Made by a program: the position numbers and the translations under genes. Shown one piece after another: positions 35,240 through 46,714 of a DNA stretch of 64,000 nt. The notes beneath the pieces were generated by a model, which worked only from the letters and a program-made list of their open reading frames with translations, made no database searches and was not told where the DNA came from. Location: the NCBI GenBank assembly GCA_004794785.1, contig SJOL01006586.1, positions 1,984,569-2,048,568 on the forward strand, read 5' to 3'. The first letter of the stretch is position 1. Every line of letters begins with the position of its first letter. The stretch comes from Opisthorchis felineus. Taxonomy: Eukaryota > Platyhelminthes > Trematoda > Opisthorchiida > Opisthorchiidae.

Positions 35240-35485
35240 TGTGTTATGCCGTGATATCTAAAATATCGTACCAACTGATGGATGAGTTGGTCTTTGTGCA
35301 GCACATCCAGTTCAGTCTCTGGTGAACATCCACGTTGTTCTAAACTGATTGCATTTTGCCAATCGCGTACAATTTCGTGTTTGAGTATGACAAAGATTTG
35401 TGGAGACTCGAAAACTTCGCCTACCTGCTAAGCCCCAAGAAGCGGTCGTGAGCTGCCGAATAGTTTTCAGCAACCCTGTGAGTAA
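35240..35485 (-). repeat. Interspersed repeat family 1, minus copy
   Basis: Reverse complement of the family blocks. CGCCTACCTGCTAAGCCCC and AAGCGGTCGTGAGCTGCCG near 35430-35455 correspond to the GACCGGTTTCGCCC core region, and GTGCAGCACATCC near 35296 corresponds to the other half. It lies in the intron between gene A exons 2 and 3. Confidence 0.65.
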
Positions 35486-35559
35486 TATGCTACGTTAATA
35501 AAGGTACTATATCCCCTCAATAAACATCAGTTTTTGTGCCTTTCCATTGGACGCACTGT

Positions 35560-35765
35560 GTTAGGAAGTTCCCAGTAAGCTGCTCGATTTCGTCGTCAAT
35601 AAAACAAAGTTTCAGATTGCCTGTGGAAATTTATGAATCAGTTACATAGCATAATGAAACAGTGTAGTCTGGCGCACCCTCAAAAGACCAGAGGCACAGG
35701 CGCTGCGTCGTACGACAACAGTGACAAAATATGTCTGACACTGGAAATCATACTAGACTTTTAGG
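35560..35765 (+). repeat. 210 bp direct repeat, copy 2
   Basis: Partner of 30124-30330, with the same ordered blocks (AGTTCCCAGTAAGCTGCTCG, TTTCAGATTGCCTGTGGA, GTGACAAAATATGTCTGACA). The flanks outside the ~206 bp are unrelated, so the boundaries are fairly sharp. Confidence 0.8.
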
Positions 35766-36489
35766 ATTACGTATGAATTAAAGACAACAGACATTTTCGA
35801 ATTGAAGTTTAGTGAGTGTCTTGTTTACAATCAGTGAGAAATACAAATGAACAAGGGACCTGAAGCAGGCTTTTATCACGAAAAGCTCCAGATTGGTATG
35901 AAAACTAGTGATTTACTTCCCTTATCTCACAAAAAGTGTGTCAAATGGAAAAAAATAACGCATCATTTTAGCAAAATGCAAAACTTCCCCCTAATATGCA
36001 AGCGAAAAGAACACCGTTTGAAGTGTCTAGCTGGTGCTCATACGCCATGAATACTAAGTTGCCTTTTGTGACTACTATGATCTATCATTGATCTACTAAT
36101 AATCCTAGGATCTTAGTATCGTGACACGCTTGGTAGTTTTACTATTCACCAAGGAACTATGGGCTCGTCAAGCGCGATATTGTTCTGAACCGTTGGACGT
36201 TAGCCGGACTAAAACCCTTTCATAAAGATGCAGCACCTTTGTCAATCATCACTGTAAGAAGCTGTCTATCAAAATTGTGTTCCGAGCCGCTTGTTCTCCC
36301 TATAGTAACGCGCGTCCACAAGGCGGATTTCATGCCCCCATGGACGCCTAAACTGGCTTTTCGGTCATTTGCATGCGAGTAATTACGCAGCACGCACACA
36401 GTTTACGCAGTCTATACAATGTTCGATGAATAAGTAATTTGCTTTTTATAGAGGAAACTACTCACAAGGTTGGTAAAAGCTCTTCCACA

Positions 36490-36700
36490 GACCATGACCG
36501 GGTTTGCCTTTCTTGGGGTTTATCAAATAGGCGCAATTCCCGAGTTTCCATCAACCTTATATTCTAGTTGAACACAAATTGCACGAAATTTGATAAATAC
36601 ACTCATGGAGCGACCTGTTGCAGCACATTCAGCTGAAGAATATCATGAACGACAGATCCATTCGGGTCTCTCGTGAAAGCTAAATTGATATGCAAATGCG
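36490..36700 (+). repeat. Interspersed repeat family 1, plus copy
   Basis: Contains GACCGGGTTTGCCTTTCTTGG, CCCGAGTTTCCATCAACC and GTTGAACACAAATTGCACG in the family order, then CTGTTGCAGCACATTCAGC and ATATCATGAACG. This copy shows that the two halves seen separately elsewhere belong to one element. Confidence 0.7.
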
Positions 36701-36783
36701 AAGGGAATCAATTGTTTTTCCGTCACAGCTAGACTTAGTCAGTTCGATTGCTCAAACCTCACAATTAAGGTGCATTTAATGTG

Positions 36784-36870
36784 CCCTGGTGGAGTAGTAG
36801 AAACACGCACGTCTCATAGGTCAGATTTTCGGGGTTCAACTTCCAGCGAAGTCAGGGATATGCGCCGTTG
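36784..36870 (+). mobile_element. Decayed tRNA-derived SINE
   Basis: TGGTGGAGTAG is an A-box relic one base off consensus, and GGGTTCAACTTC 42 bp later is a B-box relic one base off. AGCGAAGTCAGGGATATGCG follows. The layout is that of a tRNA-like SINE head, but the copy is degraded. Confidence 0.5.
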
Positions 36871-37520
36871 ATTACGTATATTCAAGCACAACTCAAGTCC
36901 AGTGATTCCCTCCTCTGGTGTGAACTTACCAGAATAGTTATGCCCGGACTAAAGAAGAACTGTTTAAATGAGTGACGTAACTATAACGTCTTAAACCTAG
37001 CAGCCACCGATAACAAATTCCGTTTGGGTTATTCATGGTAGTCAGAAGAGGAAACTGGTGAAAAACACAAGCTACAGTCAGTTTTTTCGGTAGTGAGGTC
37101 AAATGAGGAGGCTAAACGTACGACTGACGGTTTTTATCAAGTCACTCTCGAGTTACGGATGCAACTTTGACGGCTGTTTTAGCCATGTTATTCGACCGGA
37201 TCGGCGGATTCGTGCCTTTTCTTGCAGTTTCAAAAAGAACACATACCATACCAATAAGCCCGTACTTTGGCTCAAAGAACTATTCACAGATTTAGATACT
37301 AACCCAGCGTAATCCGGCTTTAAACATTTCTGAGTGGGAATTCTCCCACAAAGCTCTGTGGTTGGGGTCTTACTGAAAACCACGTTTTTGGAGGGGTAGA
37401 AGGGAACAACTGTCTTGCAACGAATTTTTTACACCATGAAAGTAGTTAGTTAAGCTCGGAAAACCAACGCCAAAGTGGATTTCTATCCCATAGGACTATT
37501 TGTAAGATAGCATGCATACG

Positions 37521-37544
37521 TTATATATATATATATATATATAT
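37521..37544. repeat. (TA)12 microsatellite
   Basis: An uninterrupted TA dinucleotide run in the intron before gene A exon 3. It is probably polymorphic. Confidence 0.95.
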
Positions 37545-37736
37545 CACTCAGGAGGGCGGTTGCAGTGTCAGGCAACGGGCCTTTTTGATAAATAGTACTA
37601 CCAGGTATGCGTAACACCAGATATTCACACTAAGTTATCAATGTCAGTATGTCTACTCTATAGTTGCAGTACTGACCTGTGCCCCCAAAAATTCTTTCTT
37701 AATTTAGGTTGCTGGTTGCCTTATTTTTTTTCACAG

Positions 37737-38015
37737 CTCCTGGTCAACCTAACGTCATTAATGTAAACTCCGGCCCCAATTCCATCACTATTTGGTTCGA
37801 GGCTAATCTCGAAGGTGGTCCAGTCAGTAACTACCGGATTCGGTACACAACCCCCTTGGGAGACCAGAATATCACCGATCTACCGGGGGATAGCACCGAA
37901 GTTACGCTGACCGAATTCCTTCAGTCGTGCTTCAAACATGAAATTTGGTTGTACGCGGAGAACGTCGCTGGGGAGTCGCAACCTTCTTACCTGTCGGCAT
38001 TTATCAAATCTCAAG
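37737..38015 (+). CDS. Gene A, FN3 exon 3
   Basis: A 279 nt exon (93 codons) in phase 1-1, after a strong pyrimidine tract TTTTTTTTCACAG and before AAG|GTATCC. The domain reads QPNVINVNSGPNSITIWF, NYRIRYTTPLG, then QSCFKHEIWLYAENVAGES. It has the first-position Cys (QSC) but Ala in place of the second. It is clearly the partner of gene B exon 56461-56724, with which it shares NTITI-like, YxTPxG, QxCFxHEIxLYA and AGES segments. Role inferred: one repeat of an extracellular FN3 array. Confidence 0.88.
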
Positions 38016-39566
38016 GTATCCAACTTGAAGTGGATCTCCAGCTAGTACTCATTCCGCTGTTCATCTACGTTTTGGACTGAAATATTCGTCACTCAAAAGC
38101 TCTTCAAACGACAGTTCTTTCAATTAATGTCCAACTTTAAACTATCTAGAATTAAAGAGGTGCTTCTTCCCAATAATATCTTTTCGTACATGCTACTCAC
38201 AAACTGTCTCCAGCGGTACACTTCTTTTTACTAGGACAAAAGCGGACATACGGACAGCCGGGAAAATTTTACTCAGACACCCTGGCTCTTCTTTTGAATA
38301 TCCTGGCGTCCTAAGGAGAGCTTCAGCACACAAGAACTTCGTCGCTGCCCAGTGATAACATTACATCTGCGCGTTAGAATGACCATTTGCAAGTTTAGCG
38401 TACACCAAGATGTTCGAAAGTGTGCAAATATGTGTACACTGCTTCTTCAGAATCACCCCAGTTGAAAGAGGATATCAAAAGTGCACAAAACACGTGAAAA
38501 CTCATGCTGATATTACTAACCATTACGTCATTTCAGGTAATTCACTAAACCTTTATAAAAATGCGGATAAATTCGGGTGCAGAATCCTTGCGATTATGAG
38601 TGGAAAATACAGCTAAACTTAGAATGAAGACAGCTCTACGGCAAAAGTCGCCTCTTCTTTTCCGGAGCCTCGAATTTTTGGACATACCAACACTACATCA
38701 ACAGATTTCTTCGATGTAATCTCCCGAAATGAAATTCTCGAAGGGCACTTGTTCCGCTGAATACTACAAAACCGGGTTTCTTATTAAGCATGACTTACTG
38801 TGCGACATGTCAAAACTGCAGTCACTTAAAGAAATGGCCAACTTCTCACTCCCGCGGTGATAGACGTCCTCTAGGATATTGCTCACCTCTGGAGTGATAA
38901 ATGTAGCGTGGTTAATTCCAGAACTAGCGTTATTTAAGACAGAGTATGGGCGTTCATTGGGTGTTGAGAAAATTCGACAATATATCCCAAAGACAATTTC
39001 TCACATAAAAAGGGGCATTTTACCCCCTTACAGTTGTGAAAAGTTTAGAGCCATTCATGGCCAACATTTGGCTTTACTGTATAATCATACGAGTTTTCTC
39101 GTCTTGGGAGTTTTCCTTTGAAGATTACTACACGTTGGTTCCACCAAAGAGAGTATTTCGAAGAAAACGGCCTTCTGATTGGTGAAAGATTACGTTTCCT
39201 TATTCGTTAATGGGAAGCTTAGGGTTTGTAGCAGGAAAGGCGAACAACATCACAAACGAACGATTTTTCCTAATCTTTATGGTGCTTGTTCTTTAGAGGG
39301 ACGACCGTGAATCCAAAAAATCACAACATCTTCAAGCATCCCCAAGTCATACACGTATTTTCACCGACTACGCAGACGGGGCGAAGATAAAGAGGACACA
39401 GGCTTTGTTGGGCGACTTTTAAGTTGCATTTTTTTGTTACAGTTCGACTGATATTTATGAAGTGTAATCGGTAAGTAACATCAATTTTTAAACTACCCCT
39501 AACCTGCTCCGAAACTGTTCAATCCAGTTTCCACTCTCTTCTCCACCCCCGAAATAAAAAAATAAG

Positions 39567-39845
39567 CGGTACCGGGTTCTCCATTTCTGAAACCAATTAT
39601 CTACTTCAATGGGAGGTATATCGCTCGATGGAATCCGACTTCCGCAGATGATATCTACGCGTATGAACTCTGGTGCGAAACAGAGGCGGAATCTCCAAAA
39701 ATCTTCAACATTGAAGATAACTCCACGCAGGCTGATCTGGAAGGCTTAACTCAGTGCACTGTGTACACTGTTTCGATTCGTGCGCAAGGCAGTTGTGGAT
39801 GGTCGGAATTTTCCAACTCGGAAACATTTACTTCTCGACCACCGG
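39567..39845 (+). CDS. Gene A, FN3 exon 4
   Basis: A 279 nt exon (93 codons) in phase 1-1, with donor G|GTGAGTG. The acceptor AAAAAATAAG is unusually poor in pyrimidines, but the frame, the length and the VPGSP start fit the family. Motifs are IARWNP with the core Trp, YAYELWCE, then LTQCTVYTVSIRAQGSCGWSE. It has both family cysteines, separated by 12 residues, exactly as in gene B exon 53192-53470. No long open frame begins with ATG here; the exon is recognised by domain content and splice borders. Confidence 0.8.
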
Positions 39846-40664
39846 GTGAGTGCGGCGGTATTTTAGTAAAAGAAAATTGTACTATCTATCGTTCGCGTAA
39901 GTAACCAAAGTGAGTTGGAAATACATGAGAAGTAGTACAAACAGATGTTACTAGCAAGCATTCGTAATTTTGAGTTTTTTCGTAGCAGGCTAACACCCTG
40001 AGGCAAGGATTTGCTTCCACCTGTGTCTATCGTTTGCTTGACTTGTAGCCTAGCGTGGTGAGTAATGCTCTGTAAAGAGCAATGAAAAATTCGGCGCGAT
40101 CGCATTCGTAAGAAGTGGAGTTGCACGATTCTCGTTACAACTACTTTTTTATACTAATAGATCGCTAAGCGGTCATCAGTACACTTGACGGACAAGGCCT
40201 GTACCAAACCACGGACTCTGAATCAATTTTTATTTTGTTTGTGGAATTAGCGTTTAGACCACATGAAATTTTTTAATATGAGAGGGTTTTTCACTTGAGC
40301 CTCAAGATATTGGCCATGTGACCTTTTGATTGGCCGTTTAGACTGTTGACTTTGGGACCATGCGTGGACCCACCAGTACAGAGCATTCAGTTTTCTATGG
40401 GACATTAGTTGACGACCATGAGGAGTCGGAGGCATATGCGTGCTTCGAAGGGAAATCACTCAGTGTATGCATATAAAAGTATCACATTTAATGTCTTGTA
40501 AGCTCTGTACTCTATTTTTTTTTGCTTCATCGACATGGAGAATGAGAAGTAAATAAGTGCGCAAAGTTCGCTTGTGTGCTCCTGCTCGCCGTGCTCTCAA
40601 CTACGTTTTCCAGAATGTCCATAGCCTGGTGTCAACAGATAATTGTTTCCTTCATTTACAACAG

Positions 40665-40963
40665 ACACTCCACGTACGCCGGTAGACTTGTCCGCTTCGG
40701 GAACTGCTTCCCAGTGCATAATCACCTGGAGCAAAGGCGATCCGCATGAACTACTTTGGGAATACGAATTGGCTACTGAAAATCAGAACTACGACTCAGT
40801 GTTTTACTGGGTACCGCCGAATGCGACACAATACACTTTGAGGAGTCTTGATCGTCCCAGCAAGCAGACCGTATACTTGTGGGCAAAGAATGCCTGCGGA
40901 TGGTCAGCGGAGGCAACACTTAGTCTTTCTGTCAGCGACACCGGCGCCATATTAATTCAGTAA
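40665..40963 (+). CDS. Gene A, FN3 exon 5 with stop
   Basis: Starts after TTTACAACAG in phase 1 and runs to a TAA at 40961-40963: 99 codons including the stop. The domain reads TPVDLSASG, CIITWSKGDP with the core Trp, WEYELATE, then TVYLWAKNACGWSAEA. The AKNACGWS segment is identical to gene B exon 50083-50360. No good GT donor lies where the other exons end, so this is read as the terminal coding exon, with eight residues after the domain. If a later donor is used the gene would continue, but no further FN3 exon was found downstream. Confidence 0.78.
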
Positions 40964-42110
40964 CATTAAGTTCATCATCGGACTGTGTGAAATTTAACGC
41001 AGAATGTGGTGGTAACTTAACAGTACTTTTACCCATGAACTGCCCCTTCTTAACGTATTAATTTTTTCGCACCGCAGTTGGCAGTAAACTATTTCAGGGG
41101 TCTCTGCCAGTCTTTGTTTCCCTCACAAAGAATACTCGTCAAGGGGAGTTCCCTCAAAGTGAATAGTTATTTACTTCTGTCAAGCTATTTCGCTGTTCAT
41201 TTGTCCAGTGCATTCAAGAACCAAGAACTTTCATTTTTTGAAGCAAAGCTACTGACATGACGTGGGATTTCGACATTTATTAAAAAGGAATGCAAATCCT
41301 AGATATGATTGTTGGCCTAACCGGTTGTTAGAACGCCATCCGACTTCTAATGAATATACAGAAACATCCGCCCTCACGGAGGATCTGGTAATTACCGAAA
41401 TACCCACCTGAAGTTTGTTTCGGTGTTCACAGCAAACGTGTGATTAGATCTGGAAAACGCCAGCCACAAAAAATCTCTAAGCTCTATCAGGACTCATCAT
41501 TTAGGAGTAAAAGCACAGAACTTATGTAAATTCAGTCAGCAGTTCCACACCTAAAATCAAATTCACCAAATTGGCAAACCTCACACTCCAAATGGCAAAT
41601 GGAAAACTCTTTGTGCGATAACATTTTGATCCAGAGGACTTAGATCCTCTTGAAAATATCACTGTCCACAAAATCAACATAAACTGTTTGCACTACTCAC
41701 TCAATGCACCTGGCTGGCAAGCCGATCCTTTACGTTATCAATCGTGGTGGTCAAGTTTGACAGTGCTGCACTGGCACAAAACAATGCGAAGAATGTAGGA
41801 GTGGACCTATATAGGCAGCCACTAAGCAGAAACGAGCTTTATCGAAATTGAAATACATCATGGGGACTCCACTTGTTTACCATCCACGTAAAAAGGCTCC
41901 CTTGCTGCTCAAATCTGGTTACCATATCGGTTACTTGAACTACACAACTTTGTTGGTAGACCAACATAGGCAAATCAGAGCAGAGTCAGCCCAATACAAG
42001 AGCCCGTTTCTCTATGTGACCGAAGAGAAACTAATTCTCCAAATACTCTCATTTGTATACTAATTTGGCCTTGACAGGAAACTCAGCAGGATCCAGCTTA
42101 ATCTCACGTT
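40964..42110. other. Probable 3' flank of gene A; no gene
   Basis: An ATTAAA at 41279-41284 is a possible poly(A) signal 316 nt after the gene A stop. Nothing else is recognised. Confidence 0.3.
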
Positions 42111-42119
42111 TGAAATGGT

Positions 42120-42490
42120 CTACTTCAACTGAATGTGCTGCACGAGGCCACTCCATGTTTCAGTTAGTACGATACTGGAGATATCGCAATACAACTTCTG
42201 GGTGTAACACGTAAGGTTGTGCGGCCCTGTACAGCACATTTGGTTGAAGAAGTCTATCATGAACGAGAATTTCAACTGGATTCAGTAGGGTCTTCCGTCA
42301 TTACGAAATGAGTATGCAAATAAGAGTATTTGATGAATTCTAATCAATTTGGGTTCTGGTGGAACATAAAGTTGATAGAAACTTGGAGTCTGTGCCTAGT
42401 TGATGAGCTCCAAGAAGGGCGAAACCGGACGTGGGCTGCCGAAAAGATTTTAGCAAGCTTATGAGTAGCGCTTTACGTATAGAAACAAAT
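42120..42490. repeat. Interspersed repeat family 1, half copy (+) and minus copy
   Basis: The plus half at 42120-42200 contains TTCAACTGAATGTGCTGC and TTTCAGTTAGTACGATA. An opposite-oriented block at 42330-42490 carries the complement of the core (GGGCGAAACCGGACGTGGG near 42417, GGAACATAAAGTTGATAGAA near 42360). The inverted arrangement suggests two insertions or a rearranged one. Confidence 0.6.
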
Positions 42491-42814
42491 TTTATCCACC
42501 CACCTGAATTCGGTCTTAGCAACTGGACGGCGCTACTTATGACGCTGTGACCAGTTAGAGACACGCCCGTCTATGTCGATAGCATTATCCTGAAAGAAAA
42601 GCAACAAATTCACTCGCGACAAGAAACTTGTAAGGCAGCTGGCACCACTAGTCACTGAGAGCTTCGTGAGGACCAAGCCCAATGAATTAGGAAGCTGGCT
42701 GGATAAGGAAAACATTCACTGATTTAGACCAAAGTACACTCAGATAATATGCGATACATTGTGATCCCCTCAACTCATGATGAAATAGTAATTGTAGATT
42801 TCCCAGCCGTAAAA

Positions 42815-42940
42815 CCCTTTCGGTGTGAAGCTGGCATGCTGCCCGAGGGAACCACTAGAGCTGAGATACTGCCGGGTCGCCAGAGCCTCGACCGGAGCAG
42901 TCGAGTTGCCAGGGTTGGGTTCGAACCTTAACCACTGACA
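42815..42940. repeat. tRNA-like repeat fragment with B-box
   Basis: GGGTTCGAACC near 42918 is a perfect B box, followed by TTAACCACTGACACATCTAG. The upstream GC-rich segment (GCCGGGTCGCCAGAGCC) looks like part of another SINE type. No clear A box was found. Confidence 0.4.
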
Positions 42941-43945
42941 CATCTAGAGCTGCACCCTTGAAAATCTTTTGAAATTCTGCAAATTATTCAACTTTTGTGT
43001 CCTGCAATTCAAAGAAGTTTTGTTGCAGTAAGGAACTGCCTATAGATTGGAATATATTTGTTGTTATATCCTCAACAACGACCAGTAGTCCGCTAAGGAG
43101 TCGGTGATTGATAAACTCCGTGAACGCACCATGATTTTGCTACTCATAAAGTATGGTGTCGCTTCGTGCGTACACTGTGGCTGCTCAATGATAGTCGTTG
43201 CAGCAATTTTGCTGCCACCAGGCTATGCGGTCCCCTGGGGTGCGTGAAACCAAATGGAAGATCACATTTACTTGCACGTTAAATATTGACATTTTCAGAT
43301 AGTTCCCGTAACTACAGGTGTAAATGACAGTGTTGTCATCACTGAACATCAGGTGTGAACACTCTGTGGCGGTTCTAGCTGGCAAATGGCAGGGCGGAGG
43401 CTTTTGCTGACGCACGTAGGTGGCAAGTAATTCTTACGTGGATCCACTACTTGCACGTGGAAGCCTAGAGTATGACTGCCGTTTTCGTTTGGTATCGGGA
43501 AGTCAATCTAAGTAAGCAGCAAAACGTCCCATGCAAATGGCGATAGCGTACAATTACTTCTTGTAGGTGGACATGCCTAACATATCTGAAGTGCGCATTG
43601 TAACATCTGTCCCAAATGTGACCGGTAAATGTGAATGAAGCTCATCTGTTGCAGACAGTAAGTCTGGTAGTTTGGAAGACCTCCCAAACACGACTGAACT
43701 GAAACAAACAATATTAATAAACAACAGGGCAACGGGTCTCGTACCATGATCTGTAGAATGAAAACAGCTGAAATTCCTTGCGTCCTAAGTAAACTGGAGA
43801 TTGTCTGCCATGTACTGTTGAAAGGAGTAAGGCAAACTGAAATCCCCGTCTGAAAGAACAAGCCCCGTTTTGTTTCTCCTTGACAGGTGGCCGTGTGATG
43901 TGGATTCCATGACTGGAAGATGAATGGTGCCATATCCTAAATGTG

Positions 43946-44160
43946 AGCTAATCACACTGCCGCTCGAGGCCGAACGGTCGTGTTCAAACTACCAAACGGG
44001 AGGTAGCAGGTTCGAAACTCCTTGCCGTTTCGTAAGGTTTGCACCGCTGATGATTTCTTATAAGGATGAAACAGTTTCTCCGCTGTTTCAGTATCGATTA
44101 GCTTCACCTACAGGACGAAGTCTCAACTGAAAGTTCCCAAATCATCTCACACTCCAAATA
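43946..44160 (+). mobile_element. tRNA-derived SINE with hammerhead-like tail, copy 3
   Basis: Starts with GCTAATCACACTGCC. The tRNA-like head contains AGGCCGAACGG (A box one base off) and GTTCGAAAC (B box) near 44011. The hammerhead segment and a tail with AAAGTTCCCAAATC follow. This copy best shows the composite structure. Confidence 0.65.
44041..44094 (+). ncRNA. Hammerhead-ribozyme-like motif in SINE copy 3
   Basis: CTGATGA at 44047-44053, a stem II candidate closing around TTATAA, and GAAA at 44068-44071. GAAACAG and CTGTTTC form a 7 bp hairpin with an 8 nt loop, an extended stem III. The triplet GUU is a permitted cleavage site. Stem I (GCACCG with TCAGTAT) is weak in this copy. Confidence 0.55.
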
Positions 44161-44435
44161 GTTCATCTTTGCTCCTTTTCATTCTTGCCGCTTCACATGT
44201 GAGGTGTTTCCCCCACATGGTGCTCTTATGCTGCTGTGGTCACAGGCTGTTCCAACTCGCTGACTGGTTCTTGTCAGGATCCACTCTCCGGCCATTTTAC
44301 TGCCTCCGTATGGGTCACTTGATTCCGGTTTTCGGATTCTTTGTGCAGCTAATCATTGTGTGGACATAGCTCATTACCTGACCCACTAGAAGTGAGTATT
44401 GGTTTCAAACACTACCCTATGTTTATTTCAATCAG

Positions 44436-44975
44436 ATGGCCAGCCGGCTACTAGTGGATAGTCATAAATTACAATTTGCAGGACCAACCCATCGACTTGG
44501 ATTTGACCGGACGCTGCATACTAGCTCTTTATGTGTGATTTTTCGCAGTCTCATGTTGATGTATACTAAGGATAAACGTGAACTTTATGTTTCGGCTGAA
44601 CATTACAAGCATAGCTGCGTATTTACACTGGTTGGAGGCAAATGTAGCAAGTTTAAGGTGATACTGATAGGACAGTCTGTGCAAGCGGACACTATTTTGA
44701 CATTACGCAACGCATTCATGGGAGGATTTGGATACTATGTTTTTGGCACAGGAGCTTTTGATTTGATCAATATTCTTACGAATGATTGTCGACGTCGTTT
44801 AATGAGACTGTTATACTTTAATTTCTTTCTTTACTGGCTTTCAAATACACCTAAGTTTATTGGCATAGTGATTTGTGTTTCGGACTTTCCAGATAAAATG
44901 TACGAGCGGACATTTTATCGTCCTAGAAGGCCAATTCCGCCGACTGTTTGGGTGTTATTAACCGGCTCGTGCTAA
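44436..44975 (+). CDS. Unrecognised 179-codon ORF
   Basis: An ATG-started, intronless frame and the longest one in the window without an assigned domain. The C-terminal half is hydrophobic and aromatic (LLYFNFFLYWL, FIGIVICV), with a Pro-Arg-rich end (RPRRPIPPTVWV). No signal peptide is evident. I do not recognise any family. By rough estimate a frame this long could occur by chance once in several such windows, so it may be fortuitous. It lies between the tails of genes A and B. Confidence 0.25.
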   Translation: MASRLLVDSHKLQFAGPTHRLGFDRTLHTSSLCVIFRSLMLMYTKDKRELYVSAEHYKHSCVFTLVGGKCSKFKVILIGQSVQADTILTLRNAFMGGFGYYVFGTGAFDLINILTNDCRRRLMRLLYFNFFLYWLSNTPKFIGIVICVSDFPDKMYERTFYRPRRPIPPTVWVLLTGSC

Positions 44976-44979
44976 ATAC

Positions 44980-46590
44980 AGTTCTTAGAATTCTGCACAA
45001 ATTCAAAACGATCAAACGTTTGAAAACGGTCTGCTGACCACTGGCGAGTTAGCAGTGGGTTGGTTCTCGATGGAGTAGATGCAGTAACAGAAAGCCACTT
45101 CTCGGGTTTTAGGAACCTGCATCGATTTTCCGGATGGACTTTCTTCATCTTCGTATCATCTTATCCGCTTGACAGAGGTTAGCCCTTGCTAAGATGGGTT
45201 CTACCAGTGCTCGCGTGCAGTGTATTCCGCCGGAATGATACTAAGCTGACGCCTAAGCTGATTACGCATTTTGGAATAATGTACCTACGATGCTAGTGAC
45301 CAAATTTAGGCCGCGATTCAGAAATAAGCAACCAAATTCGCACACATTTGTTCCCAGCCTTGTTACAGTATAGATAACAATATCCGTAGGCCGCAATACA
45401 AATTCAAAGCGGCTGAACCATAGGGCTCGAATGTTTGCATGTCTTTGATTGTTAGTATCTACGTCTTGAATAGACAGTGTATAGTTCGGAATATAGACCT
45501 GTATGTGCTCGAACGAAAACCCGACCACACAGACCAGTAGCTCAAGTGACAAACCAGTTAGGCTTGATGGGTTTTTCAATCTGTCAGACACGGTAAGTTG
45601 TTGATCACTGAAGGGAATAAATAAACTCAGAGTTTTTAAACCTGAAGCGTTTTTGTGTGGTCCACTCAGTCTAATTCTTAGTAAGCTTAGCTGGGTGATG
45701 TCTGATGGATTCAACAAGTCCTATACAGACTCATGAAAATGGGTATCAAGACAGGTTTCTTCAAAGACACTTAAAACTCAAGATTCCAAAACAGTTGACA
45801 CATAACATGACGAAAAATCTGCTAGCCTGCTCCTTCCTTTCGATGATAGTGCACCTTGTTAGTGCTTGTGGGACGACACAGAAAGAAAGGACACTCCTTT
45901 CAGCCGGTCCGGATGTAGCCTTTACAAGTTGTCGTTCAGTCAGCCGAGAAGGGCAAAGTAGACTGTCCCGTTAGACCACACCGACATGCTTACAGCGATT
46001 AGTCTGCTTCAATTCAGTTAGATGTGTTTATTGATTAAAAACCAGACTGCTGTCCAACGGAAGATCAAAAACATCTCAACTAGCTTCTAGAAAGGCTAAC
46101 GACTTACTACTGCCTGATCCGTTCTAGCCCTTTTAATGGACAAGCGGCACCACCTTGAATGCTGCAACAGCTTCTAAACCCATCTACAAAATATCGGCAA
46201 ACTTGCCGAATTCAGTTAGAATACAGATTATGGGCAATTCAGAAGCCAGTGCCATAAGAATTCTCAAGTCTGAACTTTGCTATCAAAAGCGATTCGTAGT
46301 GATGCTAGCCCTCAAGTGACTGTGACCACCGTGTGAATTTTTAACTGTGAGTTGAACTCTAATCACTGAATTTTACTCTTATCGAGGATGTCTTACAACT
46401 CGTCGATTTTCTTATGTGCTATTTATGTTCGGCTTGTCTTGTTTCGGAATGCTAAAAAGGTTTGGTAGGGTTTTGGGTTCAAATTTCTCCCAAAGATATT
46501 GAATTCCTTGATTACTCCAACCAGGAATGAAACCAGTGTGCCTGAAATTTTATTACAGAATGACCAAATTCGGATGACGAAGTCCACCAA
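44980..46590. other. No recognisable gene
   Basis: A 151-codon minus-strand open frame (45262-45717) has no ATG start and no known motif. Nothing else is recognised. Confidence 0.4.
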
Positions 46591-46599
46591 TCAGATCTC

Positions 46600-46710
46600 G
46601 AAATCTTATCCCATCCACAATTGGACAGATGGTTGCAAAATAGCATTCTGCTACACTCGTGAAAAATACAAACAATGATACCAGCTTTTAATCACTGAGG
46701 CGGAAACCGC
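46600..46710 (+). mobile_element. Decayed SINE with hammerhead-like tail, copy 4
   Basis: ACAATTGGACAGATGGTTGC, GCATTCTGCT, ACACTCGTGAAAAATACAAAC and TACCAGCTTTTAATCACTG align in order with the 34.3 kb copy. Several bases are lost between the CUGANGA and GAAA positions, so no ribozyme could form. Confidence 0.4.
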
Positions 46711-46714
46711 GAAT

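Noticed and set aside
45262..45717. 151-codon minus-strand open frame
   Set aside because: The first codon is TTG, not ATG, and no domain or splice context is visible.
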